NCBI RefSeq assembly: GCF_900142135.1
Contig: NZ_FQZU01000024.1
Location: forward strand, 28,211 to 92,210
Length of the DNA: 64,000 nt
Source of the DNA: Desulfatibacillum alkenivorans DSM 16219
Lineage (GTDB): Bacteria > Desulfobacterota > Desulfobacteria > Desulfobacterales > Desulfatibacillaceae
Direction of reading: 5' to 3'
The translations under genes and the position numbers were made by a program. Numbering within the stretch: the first letter of the stretch is position 1; each line of letters opens with the position of its first letter. Under the pieces are notes generated by a model. The model worked only from the letters and a program-made list of their open reading frames with translations. It was not told the origin of the DNA and did no database searches. This document shows, one piece after another, positions 39,726-46,532 of this stretch.

Positions 39726-39908
39726 ATGAAATTTTATGAAAATATGGACCCGATTGAACGGGAACTCATGATTCTTAAAGCGGTATTAGGAAGCGTTTCT
39801 TTGGAAGGGATGAAGCGAGCCGCTGAGGAGTGCGAAAGCGAAATTGCCAAGTTAGAAGATAAACGGCATTTTAAATCTACCTTGAAACCAAAGGATCAAA
39901 CAGGCTGA
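39726..39908 (+). CDS. Candidate VbhA/YhfG-like Fic antitoxin
   Basis: A 60-residue helical, charged protein. Residues 23-28 read SVSLEG, matching the Fic inhibitory motif (S/T)xxxE(G/N) in which the glutamate blocks ATP positioning in the Fic active site. The flanking pattern (hydrophobic helix, motif, then a second charged helix) is that of small Fic antitoxins. It is convergent with the Fic gene and overlaps it by 32 bases at the 3' ends, which is unusual, as antitoxins usually precede the toxin on the same strand. GGAAAG precedes the ATG. The local DNA is AT-rich. Confidence 0.6.
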   Translation: MKFYENMDPIERELMILKAVLGSVSLEGMKRAAEECESEIAKLEDKRHFKSTLKPKDQTG

Positions 39909-40497
39909 TGAGCTTGGAATAATCTACCGCCCTCCAAACTTCATGAATTGCTTCATGATACTTTTTTGCAAAGTCCGTATTGTAAAACTCTGATACAGCC
40001 ATCGGAAGATAATTCGCCTGCATTAACAGCAAGTCGCAAAGCAACCTGGTAAAGCGGCCATTGCCGTCTCTGAACGGATGAATAATGATCAGTTCTCCAT
40101 GAATTTTTCCCAGCCTGGCCAATATCTGCTCCTTATTTAAATCCTCAGAAAACGGAGTCAATGGAGTCAATGCTTCCAGTGCAATGGAGAAGTCCTTCAT
40201 ATGATTTTTAATATAGGCGGCGTGGCAGAACCTAATATTTTCGGAAGACAAGTCAACAGTCCTGTACTTTCCCGCCCAATCATACAAGTCTCCCAAGAAG
40301 AGCTTATGAATATCGCAAACATCTTTCTCTGAAAAAACATGGTTTTCTGAGAATTTTTCGGCGGCCTTTTTGTATGCCTTGACAAGGCAGTCCTTTTCTC
40401 TGGACTGAAGTTCTTCAGGGTCTTTGATCCCGAGTTTGTTTATCAACACCCCATGCTTATGATCAAAATAACTGTCATTAACGTCATATTTAACCAT
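39877..40497 (-). CDS. Fic family protein (probable AMP-transferase toxin)
   Basis: A 206-residue Fic domain protein with an intact active site HPFRDGNGR at residues 140-148 (HPFx(D/E)GNGR), which suggests adenylylation of a target protein. LYDWAGKYRTVDLSSENIRFCHAAYI forms the beta-hairpin flap region. No (S/T)xxxE(G/N) motif is seen at either end, so it should need a separate antitoxin (class I). A+T content is higher than in neighbours, which hints at transfer. A GGAG lies six bases before the ATG. A membrane protein gene lies 15 bases upstream on the same strand. Confidence 0.92.
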   Translation of the reverse strand: MVKYDVNDSYFDHKHGVLINKLGIKDPEELQSREKDCLVKAYKKAAEKFSENHVFSEKDVCDIHKLFLGDLYDWAGKYRTVDLSSENIRFCHAAYIKNHMKDFSIALEALTPLTPFSEDLNKEQILARLGKIHGELIIIHPFRDGNGRFTRLLCDLLLMQANYLPMAVSEFYNTDFAKKYHEAIHEVWRAVDYSKLISLFDPLVSR

Positions 40498-40512
40498 GGC
40501 CGCTCCATTGAA

Positions 40513-40986
40513 TTACAAGGGGGTTTTACACACCGCATTTTCCACTTGTGCGTACAAGGGTTCGAACTTGCTTCTGTGGAGCTTCCTGCTTTTATGTTGG
40601 ACCCGATCCTGGGTGTACACCAGTATCTGGCGGGTCGCTTGTTTGGGATGGGACAGCAATTCCATGTAATTCAAATTGTTGCAGGGGACGTGGACTTTGC
40701 GGGAAGGCCAGGGGTACTCCAGGACGATTTCCGATTCCCAGGCCTGGAGGCCGGTGAACCTGTGGGAGCAGGACCAATAAGAGCCGATTATGAAGACAAG
40801 TAAAATGACGCCCCACAAAAAAAGGCCAAGTCCTTTGTAGGATTCGGTGTTTTTTAGTTCCCGCTTGCGGAGACCGGGATAGGCCAGAGCCGCGTAAATG
40901 GCGGCGCCCACAAAAAAGCCCGACAGAACGACAAGAAAAAAATCCTTCATAAGATCCGAAGAATTGCCGAAAACAAAGGTGGTCAT
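40513..40986 (-). CDS. Hypothetical membrane protein
   Basis: A 157-residue protein with two membrane helices near the N-terminus (FFLVVLSGFFVGAAIYAALA and GLGLFLWGVILLVFIIGSYW), then a soluble basic C-terminal part of about 80 residues. No family is recognised. It lies 15 bases before the Fic gene on the same strand and could be co-transcribed with it. The GC content is normal, unlike that of the Fic gene. Confidence 0.65.
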   Translation of the reverse strand: MTTFVFGNSSDLMKDFFLVVLSGFFVGAAIYAALAYPGLRKRELKNTESYKGLGLFLWGVILLVFIIGSYWSCSHRFTGLQAWESEIVLEYPWPSRKVHVPCNNLNYMELLSHPKQATRQILVYTQDRVQHKSRKLHRSKFEPLYAQVENAVCKTPL

Positions 40987-41045
40987 GCCGGGCTCCTTGC
41001 CTGAAAAAGGCGTTTTTACCGCTCATGCCTGACGGTTCAAAAAAA

Positions 41046-41657
41046 TCAGGATATTTTCAGGCCGGAGCACAAGACCTCCGTCATTTCCTCGCCGGCCTCC
41101 AATAGGCTGAACTGGCTGGACGGCAGGCACCAGTTGTATATGAGGCCGCGGATGTTATGCATAACCACCTGGGTCAGAATTGTGGAGGACGAGTTATCCC
41201 GAAATTCCCGGCGGGCCTGGCCCTCCTGTATCAACTCCTCCACAATGCGGTACAACTCCCTTTTTTCCGTCATTTGGCCGGACAGCTTGGCGTTATGGCC
41301 GATCTGAATCAAATAGGCCGTCCTTATCACGTTTTTTCCCAGCAGTTCCATGTGTTCAAAAACCAGACGGCAGAATAATTTCAGCTTGTCCGAAACCGAA
41401 TTCATGGCTGCCAAGCGCGGGAATATCTCCTCCCGATAATGGGAGTCCGCCGCCAGAATCCTTTCCACCACCAATTGGTCTTTGGACTTGTAATGGGCGT
41501 AAAAAGCCCCTTTGGTCAAACCCATTTTACCGCATATATCGTCAATGGAAACATTGTCATACCCTTTTTTCATAAACATGGGTATGGCGGTTTCAAAGAT
41601 CTTTTGTTTGGTGTTGCCGGACCGGCCCCTTGGGCGACCAATTTTTCCCCCGGACAT
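41046..41657 (-). CDS. TetR family transcriptional regulator
   Basis: A 203-residue regulator. The N-terminal helix-turn-helix is KQKIFETAIPMFMKKGYDNV and ICGKMGLTKGAFYAHYKSKD. The C-terminal ligand-binding domain is helical and variable. It is divergent from the acyl-CoA synthetase gene, with a 261-base gap that holds a promoter and a palindrome, so it probably represses that gene and responds to an acyl-CoA or a related aromatic or fatty acid ligand. Confidence 0.93.
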   Translation of the reverse strand: MSGGKIGRPRGRSGNTKQKIFETAIPMFMKKGYDNVSIDDICGKMGLTKGAFYAHYKSKDQLVVERILAADSHYREEIFPRLAAMNSVSDKLKLFCRLVFEHMELLGKNVIRTAYLIQIGHNAKLSGQMTEKRELYRIVEELIQEGQARREFRDNSSSTILTQVVMHNIRGLIYNWCLPSSQFSLLEAGEEMTEVLCSGLKIS

Positions 41658-41789
41658 GAATCCCCTCTCTGATTGCAGGTTAAGAAGCGAACAGGTTTCG
41701 GATCAGGGGGGTACAGATTCCCTGATTCCTCAAGTTTGTATAGGCTCGGAGGGCAAGGTACAAAAATTGCTGTTAATCGTCAAGAAAGA

Positions 41790-41837
41790 TTGACAAAATC
41801 GTCTCAGTAACGTACCTTGGAATCATACCGGGGTATG
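41790..41837 (+). promoter_or_regulatory. Promoter and candidate TetR operator for acyl-CoA synthetase
   Basis: TTGACA (41790-41795), 17 bases and TACCTT (41813-41818) form a good promoter. Just downstream, CATACC-gg-GGTATG (41824-41837) is a perfect palindrome over the expected start of transcription. A second element, CAAGGTAC (41754-41761), is the exact inverse of GTACCTTG (41812-41819) that overlaps the -10. Either could be the TetR binding site. Confidence 0.6.
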
Positions 41838-41918
41838 TTTTGTCGTACGCTTCGGGGTCTTGCCGCAAATCCAATCATTCTTATTCATCATTTAATGTGC
41901 ATCAGAGGGAGGGGCTGT

Positions 41919-43481
41919 ATGAATGATTTTCAAACCACTACGGTTCAGGCGCTGGCTATCAATTCCGCAAAAAAGAACTGGGACCTGCTGTTCACCAACC
42001 TGGAGGACCGGGCGGTTTTGTACAAGGATTTTGATAAGAAATCCAATAGGATAGCCAATGGGATAAAAGCCTTGGGGCTGGGCGCCAACGACCGTATTTC
42101 CGTGATTTTACCCAACGGCCTGGAATACGCGCTGGCGGATTTCGGGATTTACAAATCCGGAGCCGCTTTGGTTCCGTCCAATATGATGGTGGCGGAAGGA
42201 GACATCGCCCACATATTGCAGGATGCTTCCGTGAAGATGGCCTTTGTCCACGAGAGCATGGCGGAAAAGGTCCTGGCCATGCAAAAAAATCTGCCTTTGT
42301 TAAAGCAAATTGTGGTGGTTGGCGGCGCCAGCCGGGACGGCCTGACGGGATGGGAGGATTTTCTGGCTCAAAATTCTGAGGAGCCGTTAACCCCCACAGC
42401 GTCCGAAGCGGACGACGCCCTGATCGTCTACACGGGCGGCACCACGGGCAAGCCCAAGGGGGTGTTGCACAGTCAGCGGGGCCTGTTTTTTGACGTCATC
42501 GCCCATGTGGTGGGGCTGCCCCTGACCCATAAGGACAAAATCCTGCTCATGACGCCCATGTCCCACGCCACGGGCTGGCTGCTTTTCGCCGGTTGCGTCA
42601 AGGGGACCAGTTTTTGCTTTGAAATGGTTTTCGACCCCTTCAAGGTCCTTGAAGTGATCGAGAAGGAAAAGGTCACCATGACCATGATGGTGCCCACCAT
42701 TATCTACGTGTTCCTGGACATCCTCAAAGGCATGGAGGTGGACACCAGTTCGCTGCGCATCATCGGATACGGCGCCGCGCCCATCGCCGCCTCCCGCCTG
42801 GAGGAAGCCATGGAGCGTTTCGGCCGGATTTTCTACCAGAAATACGGCCTGGTGGAATGCCCCAACATGATCACCACCCTGACCGTGGAGGATCATGTGC
42901 GGGCCTTGGAGAAGCCTTCCATCCTTCAGAGCTGCGGCAAGCCGGACCATATGGTGTCGCTGAAGATCATTGACGATGACGGCAATGAACTGCCCATAGG
43001 CCAGGTGGGGGAGATTGTGGTCAAGGCGCCTTACGTCATGAGCGGATATCTGAACCTGGAGGAAACCACCCAGGAAACCCTCAAGGACGGCTGGCTTTAC
43101 ACCGGCGACATGGGCAAGGTGGACGACGAAGGCTACGTCTACATTGTGGACCGGAAAAAGGACCTTGTCATCACCGGCGGCATGAACGTATTTCCTGCGG
43201 ACGTGGAAGCCTGCCTCATCAATCATCCCCAGGTCAAGGAGGTGTCCGTGATAGGCATACCGGACGACCACTGGGGCGAGATGGTCACGGCCTGCGTGGT
43301 CGCCGAGGAAGGCGCCGTAGAAGAGGAGCTGATCCAATTCTGCAAGGGCAAGGTGTCCAAGTATGCGGTTCCTAAAAAGGTGATTTTTGTGAAGGAACTG
43401 CCCAAGACCATCATCGGCAAGATCGACAAAAAAGCCCTGCGCGCGCCCTTTTGGGAGGAAAAATTAAGGCAGGTGAACTAA
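41919..43481 (+). CDS. AMP-dependent acyl-CoA synthetase/ligase
   Basis: A 520-residue ANL-superfamily ligase that activates a carboxylic acid to acyl-CoA through acyl-AMP. The P-loop is VYTGGTTGKPKGV, A5-type YGLVECPN, the TGDMGKVDDEGY hinge and the catalytic C-terminal lysine in PKTIIGKIDKKAL. Fatty or aryl substrates are both possible. The start is placed at the ATG at 41919 after GGGAGGGG; the longer in-frame extension from 41817 lies on the promoter region. Confidence 0.93.
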   Translation: MNDFQTTTVQALAINSAKKNWDLLFTNLEDRAVLYKDFDKKSNRIANGIKALGLGANDRISVILPNGLEYALADFGIYKSGAALVPSNMMVAEGDIAHILQDASVKMAFVHESMAEKVLAMQKNLPLLKQIVVVGGASRDGLTGWEDFLAQNSEEPLTPTASEADDALIVYTGGTTGKPKGVLHSQRGLFFDVIAHVVGLPLTHKDKILLMTPMSHATGWLLFAGCVKGTSFCFEMVFDPFKVLEVIEKEKVTMTMMVPTIIYVFLDILKGMEVDTSSLRIIGYGAAPIAASRLEEAMERFGRIFYQKYGLVECPNMITTLTVEDHVRALEKPSILQSCGKPDHMVSLKIIDDDGNELPIGQVGEIVVKAPYVMSGYLNLEETTQETLKDGWLYTGDMGKVDDEGYVYIVDRKKDLVITGGMNVFPADVEACLINHPQVKEVSVIGIPDDHWGEMVTACVVAEEGAVEEELIQFCKGKVSKYAVPKKVIFVKELPKTIIGKIDKKALRAPFWEEKLRQVN

Positions 43482-43856
43482 GCGGCTAAAAAATACTCCC
43501 TTGACGCCCGGTAACATTGGGGAGTAAAGCCCAACATAAGGGCGGTTGAAACCGCTGTTGCGCTTTGCAAAGGGCCGCAAGACGATAAGACGCCGTTTTT
43601 CAAAGAAACGGACGCGTTAAGCAATTGAAATAAAATGAACCTCCCCGCAGCGAACCGCGGCCTGTCTCAAGGTGTAAGCTCGGCAAGCCGCGGGGTATTT
43701 ACCCACTCTAAAACAGAAAAGGGCCACGAAGGTCCGGCTCCCGAACAAAGGGAGACGGCTTTTGCGGCCCTTTTCTTTTGGGGGCGCCGGGTTCTGGCCC
43801 GTTTGTCGCCCTTGATTGTCTTCAGCCATTTTATTGCTGGAAAGGAGAAAGCCCAT
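43482..43856 (+). ncRNA. Structured leader RNA of trmO (possible riboswitch)
   Basis: This 375-base leader has no credible coding region but many nested hairpins. TACTCCC/GGGAGTA, GCCC-aacataa-GGGC, GCGGT-tgaa-ACCGC, TTGCG/CGCAA around a CTTTGCAAAG loop, CCGTTT/AAACGG and CCCCGC/GCGGGG follow one another before a terminator-like stem. The gene starts after AAAGGAG at 43841. The arrangement of aptamer-like stems followed by a terminator resembles a riboswitch. The class is not recognised; a molybdenum-cofactor type is one idea only. Confidence 0.45.
43717..43779 (+). terminator. Terminator-like stem in trmO leader
   Basis: AAAAGGGCC (43717-43725) pairs with GGCCCTTTT (43766-43774), with further pairing inside (CTCCC/GGGAG), followed by CTTTT. 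It lies about 80 bases before the trmO start, so it could control read-through into the gene. Confidence 0.6.
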
Positions 43857-44390
43857 ATGTCTTCTGAAATGAACCTGACCTTAAAACCCATAGGCAAGGT
43901 GCGGAACTCCGTTGCCGAGCCGATTTTGAATGCGAACGACGCGGATATTGAACTGGCCGGTAAAATGGAGGCGATTCGGGAGTTTCACAAGGGCCTCCAG
44001 GACGCCGTCAGCGAATTGGTCGTCTTTCCGGAGTGGGAGGAGCTTTTGGACGGCATTGAGGATTTTTCCCATGTGATGGTGTTGTACTGGCCTCATCTGA
44101 TTGATCCGGAGCGCAGGAACCTGAAGAAAATCCACCCCATGGGCCGCAAGGACATGCCTTTGAAAGGCATTTTCGCCACCAGAAGCCCGGCCAGGCCCAA
44201 CCCTGTATTGGTTACCGTGGCTCCCTTGGTGGAACGGAGCGGCAACGTGCTCAAGGTCAAGGGAATGGATGCGGTGGACGGAAGCCTGTTGGTGGACATC
44301 AAGCCCCATCTGCGGTCTTTCCACGGCGAAGACAAGCCGGTCATGGCCCCCTGGATGGAACAGCTTTTCAGGGAGTTGGACGAGCCTTAG
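43857..44390 (+). CDS. TrmO-like tRNA methyltransferase (UPF0066/TsaA family)
   Basis: A 177-residue protein of the YaeB/TrmO family. LKPIGKVRNSV opens the beta barrel, DFSHVMVLYWPH follows, and RSPARPNPVLVTVAPL and VKGMDAVDGSLLVDIKPHL are the family signatures. TrmO methylates N6-threonylcarbamoyladenosine 37 in some tRNAs using SAM. In anaerobes related proteins are often found with molybdenum-cofactor genes and may have another role. The start follows AAAGGAG. Confidence 0.88.
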   Translation: MSSEMNLTLKPIGKVRNSVAEPILNANDADIELAGKMEAIREFHKGLQDAVSELVVFPEWEELLDGIEDFSHVMVLYWPHLIDPERRNLKKIHPMGRKDMPLKGIFATRSPARPNPVLVTVAPLVERSGNVLKVKGMDAVDGSLLVDIKPHLRSFHGEDKPVMAPWMEQLFRELDEP

Positions 44391-44453
44391 CCCTCCGCGC
44401 CTTCTTCCGGCTGGGACGGCGCCGGCATATAACTAGATCAGGCTTGCTAAATT

Positions 44454-44479
44454 GCAGGGGGGCCGCTGCGCCTCCCTGC
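44454..44479 (+). terminator. GC-rich hairpin after trmO
   Basis: GCAGGGGGGC (44454-44463) pairs with GCCTCCCTGC (44470-44479), nine of ten positions. No T run follows, so it may be a rho-dependent or weak terminator. The rest of 44391-44598 shows nothing else. Confidence 0.4.
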
Positions 44480-44598
44480 CTTACCCTTCCAGTTGCAGCA
44501 ATGCTCTTTCCCGTTGACACCCCAAGCTCTTACAGCCCATAATTCCAATAAAAAGGCGTGTTCATTCATTTTTTCGGAATCGACCGGAAAGTCTGGTT

Positions 44599-46422
44599 AT
44601 GTACAAATTCAAGAAAATAAACTCCCGGATTACGGCCTATTTGCTGGTTCCCGTGGCCCTGCTGCTGCTTGTTATGGGATGGACCGGCTATGACCTGGCC
44701 AGCGATCATTTGCAAAACCTCTGGGCCGAAGCGGCTACGCTGCAACTTCAGCGCGCGGCCCATCAGGTGGATATGCGCCTGAAAGAACCGAAAACCCTGA
44801 TCAATCTGTTTGCAGACGCCTCGGGAAAATCCGGGGCCAGGCTGGCCCATGAGATCATTCTGGAGCAGCTAAGAAGCCTGGAAGGCGTGGTTCGGGCGGA
44901 AGTGACCGTCAACGACGAGGAGTTTGCGGAGCCGGAGGCCCCGGACATGCGGGGGAGGATGGGCCGCGCCTCGGGTTCAAGCCGCCGCATGGATCGCCTC
45001 AGTGAAATGGCGATTCGCCGGCGGGGCAAGGTCCAGGTGGCTGCGCCGGTTTTTGATACGGATGAGTCGGCCAAAACCGTTTCTTTATCCAGCGAGTTTT
45101 TGGATGAAGCCGACAACCCGGTGGGCAGGCTGGAAGTGGTTATGGAATGGAGCCATCTGATTCAGGCCGTGCAGACGGAGGGCTTTTGGAAAACCCGCGA
45201 GGCCATTCTTGCGGACAATCAGGGCGATATTCTGGCCTGCAACCTGCCGACGATCCGGAAATCCCTTGGCGAGAGCGGAGATCCCCTGGAGTTGAAAACC
45301 CTGGAGGCCATGAAGGCCAAGCCGTTCGGCACGCTCATACACAGTGAAAACCCCCTGGAATTCAGCGGGTATTACAGGCTTGATGAAGCGCCCTGGACTT
45401 TGGTCTTGATCGCTCCCGGGGATGAGGTTCTGGCGCCCATCCTGAGCTTCCGCAATTACTACATCGCCGGCGCGGTTTTGGAGTTTTTCATCATCCTGCT
45501 ATTAATCCGCATGGTCATCATGAAAACCGTGGGATCCATCAAGGAGGTTTCGGACGCCGCGAAAAAGGTTTCCCGGGGGGATTACTCACCCCATCTTGCG
45601 ACCAAATACAGGGATGAAATGGGAACCCTGGTTCGTGACTTCAACACCATGGTCGTGCAATTGGAGGAGCGGGCGCGTTTGAAAACCTCCATCAATCTGG
45701 CCATGGAGGTGCAGCAGAACCTATTGCCCCAGGATTCCGTTAAATTCCAAGGTCTGGACATCGCCGGGACGAGCGTGTATTGCGACGAGACGGGCGGGGA
45801 TTATTACGACTTCATCCATTTCGACTCCATGGGGGAGCAGTGCATGGCCGTCGCCCTGGGCGACGTCTCCGACCACGGCATCCCCTCGGCCCTGTTCATG
45901 ACGACCGCGCGGGCCTTGATCCGGTGCCGGGCCTCTCTTGGCGGCGGTCCGGCCGCCATCGTGGAGGATGTGAACAGGCTGTTATGCCGCGACACCCAGC
46001 AATCCGGCGCTTTCATGACCTTGTTTTACCTGGAGCTGAACGCGGGAAATAACAGGCTCACCTGGGTGAGGGCCGGGCACGATCCCGCCCTGTTGTACGA
46101 TCCGGCCTCGGACGCTTTTGAAGAGTTGGGCGGCAAGGGGCTGGCCGTGGGCGTACGCTGCCAGTGGGGGTATGAGGAGAATCATTCCACGGCTTGGGGG
46201 CCGGGTAAGATTATCCTCCTGGCCACGGACGGAATCTGGGAGGCCCGCAATCCCCGGGGAGAGCAGTTCGGCAAGGAGCGTTTTAAGGAGTCCATCCGGC
46301 GGCGCGCTCATTTGGGGCCGGAGGGAATCATTCAGGGGATCTTGGACGACTTGGCCGCCTTCCGTCAAGACGCGGCTATTGAAGACGACATCACCCTGGT
46401 GGTGATTAAAGGCGAATCCTGA
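44599..46422 (+). CDS. Membrane HAMP-PP2C (SpoIIE/RsbU-type) phosphatase
   Basis: A 607-residue signalling protein. The first helix is about residues 11-30, and a periplasmic sensor domain runs to about residue 290. The second helix (YYIAGAVLEFFIILLLIRMVI) leads to a HAMP linker (SDAAKKVSRGDYSP). The SpoIIE-type PP2C phosphatase domain (about residues 380-605) has CDETGGDYYDFIHF, GDVSDHGIPSALFM and ATDGIWEARN with metal-binding aspartates. Such proteins dephosphorylate anti-sigma-antagonists or similar partners in response to outside signals. The REC fusion protein encoded 110 bases downstream is a likely partner. Confidence 0.92.
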   Translation: MYKFKKINSRITAYLLVPVALLLLVMGWTGYDLASDHLQNLWAEAATLQLQRAAHQVDMRLKEPKTLINLFADASGKSGARLAHEIILEQLRSLEGVVRAEVTVNDEEFAEPEAPDMRGRMGRASGSSRRMDRLSEMAIRRRGKVQVAAPVFDTDESAKTVSLSSEFLDEADNPVGRLEVVMEWSHLIQAVQTEGFWKTREAILADNQGDILACNLPTIRKSLGESGDPLELKTLEAMKAKPFGTLIHSENPLEFSGYYRLDEAPWTLVLIAPGDEVLAPILSFRNYYIAGAVLEFFIILLLIRMVIMKTVGSIKEVSDAAKKVSRGDYSPHLATKYRDEMGTLVRDFNTMVVQLEERARLKTSINLAMEVQQNLLPQDSVKFQGLDIAGTSVYCDETGGDYYDFIHFDSMGEQCMAVALGDVSDHGIPSALFMTTARALIRCRASLGGGPAAIVEDVNRLLCRDTQQSGAFMTLFYLELNAGNNRLTWVRAGHDPALLYDPASDAFEELGGKGLAVGVRCQWGYEENHSTAWGPGKIILLATDGIWEARNPRGEQFGKERFKESIRRRAHLGPEGIIQGILDDLAAFRQDAAIEDDITLVVIKGES

Positions 46423-46532
46423 AAGACAGCATAGGCGTCTTTAGGATATAATGCCTGCACGCGTTCAAAGAAAATATGGCCCCTGGCCGGCGCCGGAATC
46501 CGGGCATGATGGATAATCATTAGGGAGAGACC

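Noticed and set aside
42387..43337. A 316-codon minus-strand open frame rich in H, G and V
   Set aside because: Shadow of the acyl-CoA synthetase gene.
43635..43856. N-terminal extension of trmO to an upstream ATG
   Set aside because: The extension falls on the hairpin-rich leader, has no protein-like pattern, and the ATG at 43857 has a good ribosome binding site and matches the family start.
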